DNA from: Flexithrix dorotheae DSM 6795
GTDB lineage: Bacteria; Bacteroidota; Bacteroidia; Cytophagales; Flammeovirgaceae
Direction: 5' to 3'
Length of the DNA: 64,000 nucleotides
Assembly (NCBI RefSeq): GCF_000379765.1
Contig: NZ_KB903520.1
Location: forward strand, 186,001 to 250,000
Under the pieces are notes generated by a model. The model did not search any database and had not been told where the DNA came from. It was given only the letters and a program-made list of their open reading frames with translations. Below, piece after piece: positions 54,054 through 62,880 of this stretch. Within the stretch, counting starts at the first letter, position 1, and every line of letters starts with the position of its first letter. The translations under genes and the position numbers were made by a program.

Positions 54054-54066
54054 TGACTGTTAGTCA
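54054..54066. promoter_or_regulatory. TetR operator, site 3 (tolC core promoter)
   Basis: TGACTGTTAGTCA, 13 bp. It lies between a TTTTG stretch (54041-54045) and a TATATTAG element (54072-54079) ahead of the tolC ATG, so a bound repressor would cover the core promoter. Confidence 0.7.
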
Positions 54067-54096
54067 TAATTTATATTAGCGCAAAGTAAATTTACC

Positions 54097-55455
54097 ATGA
54101 ATCAAAAAAATCTAGTTGTCTTTTTAATTATTGCCTTTATTGGCACCAATAGCTTCGGACAAGAAATTCTATCTGCTTATATAAATGAAGGCCTGGAAAA
54201 TAATCCGGCTATGAACAGGGAAAACTTTTCTCTTCAGCAACAAGTGGAAGGTATAAAAGAAGCCAAGGGAATGTTTTTCCCTAAAGTAGATTTTATGGCC
54301 AACTACACGGTTGCGAGAGGAGGACGATCTATTGGATTACCCATAGGAGATATGCTTAATCCAATTTATCAGGATTTGAACGTACTAAAAGGTTCAGACA
54401 GCTACCCAGCTAATTTGGAAAATGTAAATGAAAGCTTCTTGCCCAATAACTTTCAGGAAACGAAATTCCGGGTAACTCAGCCAATCCTTGATCCCCAAAT
54501 ATATTACAATTTAAAAATTCAGGAGGAACAGTATAATGGTCAGTTGGCTCAAAAGCAGGCCTATGAAAATTTTCTGACAGGGGAAATCAAGATAGCTTAT
54601 TTTAATTACCTGCAATCACTCGATGTATTAAGGGTTTATGAAAGCTCTAAAAATATTCTTGAGGAGAATTTAAGGGTGAATGAAAAACTTGTAGCAAATA
54701 ACAAAGCTACCAGGGATGTCATTTACAATTCTCAGCATGAATTGGATTTACTGGAAAATAACATAGTACAGTCCATGAAAAATCTGGCTGCTTCCAAAGC
54801 TTATTTCAATTTCCTTTTAAACAGGAATCTGGCTGAAGAAATAGCAGTGGATTCTGCCATTGCGAAGGTCAGTTGGGAAGAATTATCTTATGAAGCTTTG
54901 GAAGATCAGGCTTTACAAAACAGAAAGGAATTGCAAAAAATTGAAAGTGGTTTAAGGGCCACCGAGCAAAGGGTGAAGCTTAATCAGGCCGGGAATTTAC
55001 CAAAATTGGGTGTGATAGCAGATGTGGGTTACCAGGGTTTTGGTTATGATTTTGGCAGTGATCAGGACTTTGCCTTACTCCAGGCCGGACTTACCTGGAA
55101 TTTATTCAGTGGAAATTTAAATAAAGCCAGGGTGCAAAAAGCAAAAATTCAGCATGATATTCTGGGTAAGCAAAAAGAAGAAGTACAAAACCAGATAAAA
55201 CTGGAAACCCTAAATGCGTACAACGATTTGAGAGCTGCTTTAGCCTATGTAAAAGCCAATGAATCCGGGTTGGAAAGTGCTTCTCAATCTTTCAGAATAA
55301 TCAGGAAAAAGTACGACCAGCAATTGGTGAGTTTACTGGAGTATCAGGATTCCCAATATAGATTTACCAATGCACAAATTAATGTAAGTCTGGCCAAATA
55401 TAACTACCTCACCAAAAAAGCCATTTTGGAGAGAAACATTGCCGGAGAACTGTGA
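54097..55455 (+). CDS. TolC-family outer-membrane efflux protein
   Basis: A 452-residue TolC-type channel with signal peptide (5-21, NSFGQ cleavage near 22) and two similar long helical repeats. Typical features: INEGLENNPAMNRENF at residues 28-43, ending LEYQDSQYRFTNAQINVSLAKYNYL near 422. It forms the outer-membrane duct for the RND pump that follows. First gene of the efflux operon; the adaptor starts 56 bp downstream. Substrate unknown. Confidence 0.92.
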   Translation: MNQKNLVVFLIIAFIGTNSFGQEILSAYINEGLENNPAMNRENFSLQQQVEGIKEAKGMFFPKVDFMANYTVARGGRSIGLPIGDMLNPIYQDLNVLKGSDSYPANLENVNESFLPNNFQETKFRVTQPILDPQIYYNLKIQEEQYNGQLAQKQAYENFLTGEIKIAYFNYLQSLDVLRVYESSKNILEENLRVNEKLVANNKATRDVIYNSQHELDLLENNIVQSMKNLAASKAYFNFLLNRNLAEEIAVDSAIAKVSWEELSYEALEDQALQNRKELQKIESGLRATEQRVKLNQAGNLPKLGVIADVGYQGFGYDFGSDQDFALLQAGLTWNLFSGNLNKARVQKAKIQHDILGKQKEEVQNQIKLETLNAYNDLRAALAYVKANESGLESASQSFRIIRKKYDQQLVSLLEYQDSQYRFTNAQINVSLAKYNYLTKKAILERNIAGEL

Positions 55456-55511
55456 AAAAATTTATTGATCAATTTAAAAAAACAGCCTAAAAAACTTCAA
55501 TATTTTACCTC

Positions 55512-56603
55512 ATGAAAAATCAAATGAAACGGTATATTGGTATATTCTTAATTACAGGAATCGGGTTTGCTTCCTGCCAAAATGAAGAGACAGAAAAGGT
55601 CCAAAAAGAAGTGGTGAAGGAAAAAGAAGTAGCGGTTGAAATCGAAAAAGTAGAAACTTCCAATGAACCACTTCCCATTGAATCGACCGGGATTTTAGCT
55701 TCCAATGCGGAAATTGATTTGTCTTTTAAAACGCCAGGAATAATTGAGTTTATCGGAGTAAAAGAAGGGCAAACGGTAAGAAAGGGACAGTTGCTTGCAA
55801 GCCTGAATCAATTGGAAATAAAATCTACAGTTTCAAAAGCCAAAGCTGCTCTGGAAAAGGCTGAAAGAGACCTGCTTAGAATCAAAAATCTTTATGCAGA
55901 CAGTGTGGTGACTTTAGAAAATTTACAAGATGCTGAAACTGCTTACGATCTGGCCAAGTCTGACTGGAATGTGGCGGTATTTAATGAAAAGCATTCTCAA
56001 ATTTATGCTCCTGAAAATGGAAAAATTCTGAGGAAATATGCTGAAACCAATGAATTAACAGGAGTAGGAATTCCTGTGATTCATTTTGCCTCCACGAAAA
56101 CAGATCAGATCATCAGGATTGGGGTGGCTGACCGACAGGTGGTTCAGTTGGAATTGAATGATAAAGCGGAAGTTACATTTGATGCCTATCCTGAAAAAAC
56201 TTTTGAAGCCAAGGTGGCAGAAATTGCAGAAGCTGCCGACCCGCAAACGGGAGTTTTTGAGGTAGAATTAGTGGTATTAAATAAAGGCAAAGCCCTTAGA
56301 AATGGGTTTATTGGGAAAGTGAAAATTTTCCCTTCACAGGAGGCTTCTTTCCTGAAAATTCCTATTGATGCCATTGTAGAAGCCGATAACAAGGCGGCTC
56401 TGATTTTCCAACCAGATGTCAACAAACAAAAGGCTAATGAAGTTTTTGTGAAACCTTTATTCATCAGTGACCAATACATTCTGGTTTCCCAAAAAGAAAA
56501 TGTGGACCTGGATTATGTAGTGACTGCTGGGGCAGCTTACCTAAAAGATGGAATGAGAATAAAGGTGGCTGAAAAAAAGGGCGAAAACCTGGCCGTTAAT
56601 TAG
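55512..56603 (+). CDS. RND efflux periplasmic adaptor (HlyD/MFP family) lipoprotein
   Basis: A 363-residue adaptor. The N-terminal lipobox GFASC gives Cys22 as lipid anchor. It contains a lipoyl/barrel-sandwich half (VKEGQTVRKGQLLASL), a helical hairpin (about 95-140), the beta-barrel domain with FASTKTDQIIRIGVADRQVV, and a membrane-proximal domain with NGFIGKVKIFPSQ. It links the inner-membrane pump with TolC. It is followed by 192 bp containing a GC-rich inverted-repeat element, then the pump gene. Confidence 0.9.
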   Translation: MKNQMKRYIGIFLITGIGFASCQNEETEKVQKEVVKEKEVAVEIEKVETSNEPLPIESTGILASNAEIDLSFKTPGIIEFIGVKEGQTVRKGQLLASLNQLEIKSTVSKAKAALEKAERDLLRIKNLYADSVVTLENLQDAETAYDLAKSDWNVAVFNEKHSQIYAPENGKILRKYAETNELTGVGIPVIHFASTKTDQIIRIGVADRQVVQLELNDKAEVTFDAYPEKTFEAKVAEIAEAADPQTGVFEVELVVLNKGKALRNGFIGKVKIFPSQEASFLKIPIDAIVEADNKAALIFQPDVNKQKANEVFVKPLFISDQYILVSQKENVDLDYVVTAGAAYLKDGMRIKVAEKKGENLAVN

Positions 56604-56640
56604 ATTTTACTCTTTAGTTAACCTTAGCTTATTTCCGAAA

Positions 56641-56730
56641 AGTTCAAAACTTCCCCTTAATTCTCGGAATACCTAACTTCTCCAGAGGGGAAAAATCAAA
56701 TTTCCCCCTCTAGAGGGGGCTAGGGGGAGG
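56641..56730. repeat. GC-rich inverted-repeat element within the efflux operon
   Basis: It contains a perfect 16-bp palindrome CCCCCTCTAGAGGGGG (56704-56719), and the segment GAGGGGAAA (56695-56703 region) can pair with the TTTCCCCCTC before it. A GGGGGAGG run and TTTTTT follow. It stands out by GC content and resembles a short family of repeats common in Bacteroidota. It could also act as a partial terminator between adaptor and pump. Confidence 0.5.
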
Positions 56731-56795
56731 TTTTTTGCTAAGGATAAAATTCTTTGGATTAAAACATTATTCCCAAATTTTAAAGGAATCAAAAA

Positions 56796-59700
56796 ATGCA
56801 ATTACCTAAGTTTTCACTCAATAATTTTCAGTTTGTGATTGTGGCTGTTTTACTGGCCATTTTTTCTGGGGTACTTTCCTACCTGAACATGAAAAGGTCG
56901 GAAGACCCTATGGTAAAAGGGGCGTATTATTCCATTACAGCCATTTATCCCGGAACGAGTCCTAAAGATATGGAGGAGTTGGTAGTGGACCCCATTGAAG
57001 AAGCCATCAATGAGCTGGAGGATATTGTGGAAATAAAAACTACAGTGCAGGAAGGTCTGGTGGTTATGAGAATTGAAGGGACTTTCGGGATAGATACGGA
57101 AGACAAACTGGATGAAATAAAATCGGAAGTAAGCGCGATTCGGGGAGATTTGCCGGAAGATATTTACAAAATTGAAGTCAAACATTTGCATCCGGCTGAG
57201 GTGAAAATTTTGCAATTGGCCATTACTTCTGATGATGCTTCTTACCATAAACTCAAAGAAAAAGCAGAGGATTTAGAAGATGCCCTGGAAAAGGTAGCCG
57301 GAGTGAGAACTGTGGAAATTGATGCATTTCCCGAAGAAGAAGTAAGGATTGCCCTGGATTTCCAGAAAATGTCACAACAGCATGTGGCCCTTAATCAGGT
57401 GATCAATATTCTGAGTAGCAACAACAGAAATTTACCTGGTGGTTCCATTGATTCCGGGAATAAATCCTTTACCGTCAAAACCAGCGGAAGCTACAAAACC
57501 ATTGAGGAACTGAATAATACTGTGATTGCTGCCAATGGAGAAAAAATTGTATATCTAAAAGATATTGCCCATATCCATTATGAATATGAAGATGTGACTT
57601 ACAAGGGGCGTTTTAATCAGAAAAAAGCTGTTTTTCTTACGGTTACCCAAAAGGAAAATGACAATATCCTGAGCATCTCAGAGAATCTGAATAAAGAAAT
57701 TACCACTTTTCAACAAAGCCTGAAGGGAGATATTGAGGTGGCAAAAGTTTTTGAACAGGCCCCTGCAGTTGCTCAGCGGATTGATGGGTTTATGGTGAAT
57801 CTTGGGCAGGGTATTATATTAATCGGGATTATTGTAATTGTATTTCTGGGTTTCAGATCGGCATTAGTGGTGATGACGGTTATTCCTGCAACCATATTTA
57901 TTGCCATCAGTATGCTGGATATGAGTGATTATGGATTACATCAAATCTCAATTATCGGTTTGGTAATCGCATTGGGCCTTTTGGTGGATAATGCGATTGT
58001 GGTAGTGGAAAATATCACCAGATACCTGAATGAAGGGCATACTTTGATTCAGGCAGCCATTAAAGGAACAAATGAAGTGGGATGGGCATTAATCGGTTCT
58101 ACAGCCACTACAGTACTTTCTTTTTTACCACTGGCTTTAATCAATAATGATGTGGGAGAATTTATCCGGTCTATGCCGTTAATTGTGGTTTATTGCCTAG
58201 TACTTTCCCTGATTTTGGCACTTACATTTACTCCAATTCTGGCTGGAAAATTTATTAAACTCAAACCGCAGAAAAAGGAAAAAACGGTACAAAAAGGGTT
58301 GAACTTTGTGATCGAAAAATTTTACCGAAGCACACTCAAGTTTGGCCTAAAAAGGCCAGCAATTGTATTGGTATTGGCTGTGCTGACTTTCTTGGGTGGA
58401 ATAGCATTGTTCCCTTTAGTTGGCGTAAGTTTATTCCCAGTGGCAGATAAACCACTTTTATTAATTGATATTGAAACTCCCGAAGGTTCCAGTCTTGACA
58501 ATACAGATAAGGCTGCTCAATTTGTGGAAAGTGTGCTGGACACCATGCCAATGGTAACCGATTATGGCATGAATGTAGGCCATGGAAATCCGAGAATATA
58601 TTATAACCGATTTCCTAAAAGTATTAAAAAGAATTATGCTCAGGTGCTGGTGAATCTTACCGAATGGGAAGAAGATACTTTCTATCCAACCATCAAACAA
58701 TTAAGAAAGGATTTTGAAAATTATCCCGGAGCCAGGATTACCCTTTCCGAACTGAAACAGGGTGTTCCAGTGGATGCGCCAATTGTCGTGAAAGTATATG
58801 GGGATGATTTAAATAAGCTCAAGGCAATTGCCTATGATATAGAATCAACAGTGGAAGAAACTGAAGGTGTCATCAATACTTACAATCCTTTGGCTATTGA
58901 CAAAGTGGATATCAAAGTGAATATCAATAAGGACAAAGCCGGATTAATTGGTTTGCCCTTGCAAAATATTGATTTGGCGGTTCGGGCTGGTTTAACCGGA
59001 ATTAAAGTGGATGAAATGACCATGGACAATGGGGAAAACTTTGATATTGTGGTGAGAATGCCTTTCGGAGACAAGCCTACACTCGATGATTTCAATAGAA
59101 TTTATACTACTACCATGTCGGGTAAATCTGTGCCATTGAGCCAGACCGCCAATATAGAATTTGCCAAAAGTGCCTCGCAAATAGATCATTATAACCTGGA
59201 AAGGACCGCTACGATCACCGCTTCAGTGCTGGATGACCATAATGTCATTAAGGTAACCGAAGCTATTATTGCCAAGTTAGAAAATTACGAGTTGCCTGAA
59301 GGTTATAAATTCCATTTTGCCGGGGAATATGAAAAGCAACAGGAATCATTTGGGGATTTGGGGCAAAAACTAATTATGGCACTCATCGCCATTTTTGCAG
59401 TTCTTGTTTTGCAATTCAAATCGTTCAGACAACCACTGATTGTTTTTTCTGCCATTCCTTTGGCTTTTACCGGATCGATAGTAGCCCTATTCATCACCGG
59501 GTGGACTTTCTCTTTCTTTGCCTTCGTAGGATTTACCAGTTTGGTGGGAATAGTGATTAATACCTCCATTATATTAATTGATTATACCAACCAATTGAGA
59601 ATAGGAGGGATGGACAAAACAGAAGCCATTATCAAAGCTTGTGAAACCAGGTTTTTACCGATTGTGCTTACTACTTGTACCACCATTTTCGGGTTACTGC

Positions 59701-59888
59701 CATTGACTTTATCGAAAGGGGATTTATGGCCGCCACTTGGCTGGACAATTATCGGGGGAATGGTATCTTCTACTTTTCTGACCCTTTTGGTAGTTCCGGT
59801 ACTCTATAAGTTATTTTCAAGGGAAAAACTTGAAGATGGGGACATCGAAGAAATAAACGATTCGGTGCAATTAAATCCTGCCATATAG
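56796..59888 (+). CDS. RND efflux pump inner-membrane protein (AcrB/HAE type)
   Basis: A 1030-residue, twelve-TM RND transporter: TM1 (about 12-30), first porter domain (35-330), TM2-6 (about 335-490), second porter domain (about 550-860), TM7-12. GLLVDNAIVVVENI is the TM4 proton-relay region; where AcrB has Asp-Asp, this reads Asp-Asn, as in many divergent HAE pumps. Length is near normal for the family. It uses the proton gradient to pump hydrophobic compounds or metals, working with the TolC and adaptor encoded upstream. Substrate cannot be told. Confidence 0.93.
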   Translation: MQLPKFSLNNFQFVIVAVLLAIFSGVLSYLNMKRSEDPMVKGAYYSITAIYPGTSPKDMEELVVDPIEEAINELEDIVEIKTTVQEGLVVMRIEGTFGIDTEDKLDEIKSEVSAIRGDLPEDIYKIEVKHLHPAEVKILQLAITSDDASYHKLKEKAEDLEDALEKVAGVRTVEIDAFPEEEVRIALDFQKMSQQHVALNQVINILSSNNRNLPGGSIDSGNKSFTVKTSGSYKTIEELNNTVIAANGEKIVYLKDIAHIHYEYEDVTYKGRFNQKKAVFLTVTQKENDNILSISENLNKEITTFQQSLKGDIEVAKVFEQAPAVAQRIDGFMVNLGQGIILIGIIVIVFLGFRSALVVMTVIPATIFIAISMLDMSDYGLHQISIIGLVIALGLLVDNAIVVVENITRYLNEGHTLIQAAIKGTNEVGWALIGSTATTVLSFLPLALINNDVGEFIRSMPLIVVYCLVLSLILALTFTPILAGKFIKLKPQKKEKTVQKGLNFVIEKFYRSTLKFGLKRPAIVLVLAVLTFLGGIALFPLVGVSLFPVADKPLLLIDIETPEGSSLDNTDKAAQFVESVLDTMPMVTDYGMNVGHGNPRIYYNRFPKSIKKNYAQVLVNLTEWEEDTFYPTIKQLRKDFENYPGARITLSELKQGVPVDAPIVVKVYGDDLNKLKAIAYDIESTVEETEGVINTYNPLAIDKVDIKVNINKDKAGLIGLPLQNIDLAVRAGLTGIKVDEMTMDNGENFDIVVRMPFGDKPTLDDFNRIYTTTMSGKSVPLSQTANIEFAKSASQIDHYNLERTATITASVLDDHNVIKVTEAIIAKLENYELPEGYKFHFAGEYEKQQESFGDLGQKLIMALIAIFAVLVLQFKSFRQPLIVFSAIPLAFTGSIVALFITGWTFSFFAFVGFTSLVGIVINTSIILIDYTNQLRIGGMDKTEAIIKACETRFLPIVLTTCTTIFGLLPLTLSKGDLWPPLGWTIIGGMVSSTFLTLLVVPVLYKLFSREKLEDGDIEEINDSVQLNPAI

Positions 59889-59967
59889 TGTAATAACTTG
59901 GTGGATTTTCATAAAGCAGGTTATGAAAATGAGTATAATAATTTAATTATATGTTGTGATAGTAGAT

Positions 59968-59996
59968 AAAAACCAGTGCTTTTAGTGCTGGTTTTT
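59968..59996 (+). terminator. terminator of the efflux operon
   Basis: Stem AAAAACCAG (59968-59976) / CTGGTTTTT (59988-59996) with an 11-nt loop; the right arm ends in T5. Confidence 0.75.
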
Positions 59997-60129
59997 CTAT
60001 TTATGAAATAACATTTTTTAAACATTAGATTAAAAATAGGTTAAATTTTGGTTTTGGATTAATAATTATGATATTATTAGATTATAATTATAAATAGATT
60101 TTTTATTTGTATAATCCCGGAATAATATA

Positions 60130-61521
60130 ATGAGAACTTTGCTAGTCTTAATATTTGTTTTTTCCATGAGCCAAATTAATGTTTGGGCAATGAAAAACTT
60201 TCAGCAATATCCATATCCAGAGGTTTTTGTGGATTCTGGAAGATTAAGGTTAGATTCTGTTATGACTTATCACTTTATCTCGGAAACCGATTCTAGCTTG
60301 CTTGTAAAGGAGTATTACAAATTTGAGAAATCCGGAGAAATTACCAATTATGAGGGAATTAAGTGGAATAAAGATTCAGGGAAGTTAGAAAGTAGAAATA
60401 TTGGGGAATTTGATATTATTAATACCTATTATGGAAATAATTCAATCATAGGATATATCTGGAAGAATAATGATTGGATTGAAACGGAAAAGTACACTGG
60501 AACTTACCTTGAAAAAGAAAAGACACAAATTTATGAAGATTATACTTTCAATGAGGAAACTGGAAAATGGATTTTAGTTTCAAAAGCTAAACAGCAATTC
60601 AATAAGGATGAAAAGTTAGTACTTTCTAATTTTAATAGTTACTCTTATGAAAATGGAGAACTTAATTATATGCGAAAGGCTGAATTTACCTATACCCCAA
60701 ATGGCAAAATAGAATCTCTTAAAAATTTCAGGTTTGATTCAGGGCAGAATTCATGGAATTTGCGGTCAAATGCAAGTTATCATTATCATCAAAATCAGGA
60801 ACTGGATTCTATGATAATGGATCAGTGGCATCAACTGCCAGATGGAGAAATCCAACACAGACGGTACAAGGAAGATTATGATGTTAACTTAAGCGAGGAC
60901 AGACCGAATTTTATTTTTTATGACTGGGATACTACAAGTTTATCATGGCAACCTTTTAGAAAAAGGGAGACTCAAAAAAAAGAATTTGAAAGTATAGAAC
61001 AGGAATTTTTATGGGAAAGTGAAAATAATTCCTGGAAAAATAATTCCGTAACCATTACTGAGTTGAACGAGGCAGGGAAAAATGTGCGTTTTGAAAGGCT
61101 AAGTACAAATTATAATCAGGAAAAGTATGGAAATAGAAAATTGTTTAAATACGGCCCTGGTGGTTATAAATTGATAGAGGAAAACTTTGACTGGGATAAT
61201 GATCAAAATGACTGGGTAATTAAAGAAAAGAAGTATTATTTCTACAATTGGGGGGAGTTGACAAATTTGGAAGAATCAATCACCGTTTACCCCAACCCTG
61301 CCAGAGAAGAATTGAATATAGCCATGGAAAATCCTTTAACTGGAGATTTGCTCATTTCTGTATTCGATATGCAGGGTAGGATGTTGCAAAATGTCAAGTT
61401 GGAAAAAGAAGATATTATATCTACCTATCGCCTTGATCATTTAGATATTTCCGAAGGTGCATATATTTTAAAATTTGATATCGGTAATCATTCTGCAATC
61501 AAAAGGTTTGTGCGATATTGA
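60130..61521 (+). CDS. T9SS-secreted protein with W-containing repeats
   Basis: A 463-residue exported protein. It has a signal peptide (about 3-20) and a C-terminal type A sorting domain (from residue 388: TVYPNPAREELNI, through FDMQGRMLQ and SEGAYILKF to the end), which marks export by the type IX system and usually cell-surface attachment. The middle contains at least five loose repeats built on the pattern aromatic-x-(W/F)-(D/N/E)-x5-W followed by K/R-rich beta segments (for example FDWDNDQNDW, YDWDTTSLSW, FRFDSGQNSW, FLWESENNSW, YTFNEETGKW). Function of the repeats is unknown. Confidence 0.85.
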   Translation: MRTLLVLIFVFSMSQINVWAMKNFQQYPYPEVFVDSGRLRLDSVMTYHFISETDSSLLVKEYYKFEKSGEITNYEGIKWNKDSGKLESRNIGEFDIINTYYGNNSIIGYIWKNNDWIETEKYTGTYLEKEKTQIYEDYTFNEETGKWILVSKAKQQFNKDEKLVLSNFNSYSYENGELNYMRKAEFTYTPNGKIESLKNFRFDSGQNSWNLRSNASYHYHQNQELDSMIMDQWHQLPDGEIQHRRYKEDYDVNLSEDRPNFIFYDWDTTSLSWQPFRKRETQKKEFESIEQEFLWESENNSWKNNSVTITELNEAGKNVRFERLSTNYNQEKYGNRKLFKYGPGGYKLIEENFDWDNDQNDWVIKEKKYYFYNWGELTNLEESITVYPNPAREELNIAMENPLTGDLLISVFDMQGRMLQNVKLEKEDIISTYRLDHLDISEGAYILKFDIGNHSAIKRFVRY

Positions 61522-61584
61522 TTTTTAGATTTGTAATAAATTTGACCATTGGGGTTACTAACCATAAAATCAGTTAGAACTACA

Positions 61585-62841
61585 ATGGTCATTAAAAATA
61601 ATTTCCTCCTTCAGATATTTAACTATTTTTTATTCCTTTTAACCATAACCAGTTGCCAAACTGATAAGTTACAGGGAAGTTGGTTTGCGGTAGATGTAGA
61701 CCGTCCTATGGATTATTGTGGAGCTTATGCTACCATTTATTCTTTTAAAGATGATAGCCTGATTATCGATTATGGAGGCTGGGAAAACGAGAGTCATTTT
61801 ATCAAATCCGCTAAAGGTGGAATTATCCAGACTAATAGTTTACCAGATATTCCTTTTCAGTTCATAAAGGATACACTAATATTAGAATTCGATTCAACTT
61901 TTCATAAAAACTTTAAAAGTGATAGTGAAAAGTCTATCATAAAACTCTTGTCCTTCCAACCGGCCCCTATTTCTGAAAGTATTAAAGAAGTTGCTGAAAT
62001 GCTTAAGAATCACTATTGGACTCTTAAAGCTGAACATGATCCTTTTGGGAACCAAACCTTAGGGGTGGTTTTCCTGGATGAAAATAGGGATTTCCCAAAT
62101 GCCAAAAAATGTGTGGTAGAACACTTCGGAGACAATTTTTTCATGAATACAGCTAAAAATGAAATGTATTTTTGGATGCTTGGAGAGGTAAAGGGGCAAC
62201 CTGTATTACTTTTAGATAAAGCTTTCAGGTCATTTTATCCGTCTGAATTTTTTATTACAAAAATTCAAAATGATACGATTTGGGCAAATGCCTGGAAAAG
62301 GGGAGATAAATATGAAGTGTTATTGATTTCCAGCCCACTTATTGACAAAATTGAATTAGAAAGAAAGCGAAATGAATTAATTGGGAAATGGCTTCTAGAA
62401 TCGGTGGAAATACCTGAATTCAAAGTGGATTCTATTGATAGGGAAGTAATTCCCGATTCAATGATTATTGCGTTTGAGGAGGTTGGTATTGATGAGGAAT
62501 TGATGGAGTTTGTAATAAAGGAGGAGGATTGGAAAAATAAATTGATTACTTATGAATTTAATGAAGACAGTTCTTTTCAGGTAAAAAGAGGAGGCGAAGT
62601 CATTCAGGAAGGTGGTTGGAAATTAAACCGTTCTGGTAAAACAGTGAATATGAATATTTTCCCTCAGGGTGTGTCCAAAAAATTTGATTATAAAAAAACA
62701 GGACTAACACATGATTTTTTGATTCGGGATTTTAAACTAAATGCACTGAGTACGGAACAAAATATTTACATTTATGAAAATGAAAAACTGGCACCAAAAT
62801 TTTATAAATATCTTCACTTTTCCAAAACTCCGGATTCCTGA
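61585..62841 (+). CDS. lipoprotein with two lipocalin-like segments, unknown function
   Basis: A 418-residue lipoprotein. Starting at the ATG (61585) places the signal (8-21) and lipobox TITSC right at the N-terminus, with Cys24 lipidated; the in-frame TTG 36 bp upstream is less likely. Two segments start with lipocalin-like GxW signatures: LQGSWFAVDVDRP after the anchor (about 27) and LIGKWLLESVEIPEF in the last third (about residue 265), suggesting an internal duplication of a beta-barrel fold. No known family was assigned. It lies downstream of the T9SS protein gene by 63 bp. Confidence 0.7.
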   Translation: MVIKNNFLLQIFNYFLFLLTITSCQTDKLQGSWFAVDVDRPMDYCGAYATIYSFKDDSLIIDYGGWENESHFIKSAKGGIIQTNSLPDIPFQFIKDTLILEFDSTFHKNFKSDSEKSIIKLLSFQPAPISESIKEVAEMLKNHYWTLKAEHDPFGNQTLGVVFLDENRDFPNAKKCVVEHFGDNFFMNTAKNEMYFWMLGEVKGQPVLLLDKAFRSFYPSEFFITKIQNDTIWANAWKRGDKYEVLLISSPLIDKIELERKRNELIGKWLLESVEIPEFKVDSIDREVIPDSMIIAFEEVGIDEELMEFVIKEEDWKNKLITYEFNEDSSFQVKRGGEVIQEGGWKLNRSGKTVNMNIFPQGVSKKFDYKKTGLTHDFLIRDFKLNALSTEQNIYIYENEKLAPKFYKYLHFSKTPDS

Positions 62842-62867
62842 GTTCTTGCAGGAATGAGCAGTCCTGC
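62831..62867. repeat. short CCTG/CAGG hairpin repeat
   Basis: CGGATTCCTG...CAGGAA followed by GCAGGA/TCCTGC (62848-62853, 62862-62867): overlapping hairpins built on CCTG and CAGG. It covers the end of the lipoprotein gene and could act as a weak terminator or extragenic repeat. Confidence 0.3.
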
Positions 62868-62880
62868 TTAATTTTAATTC

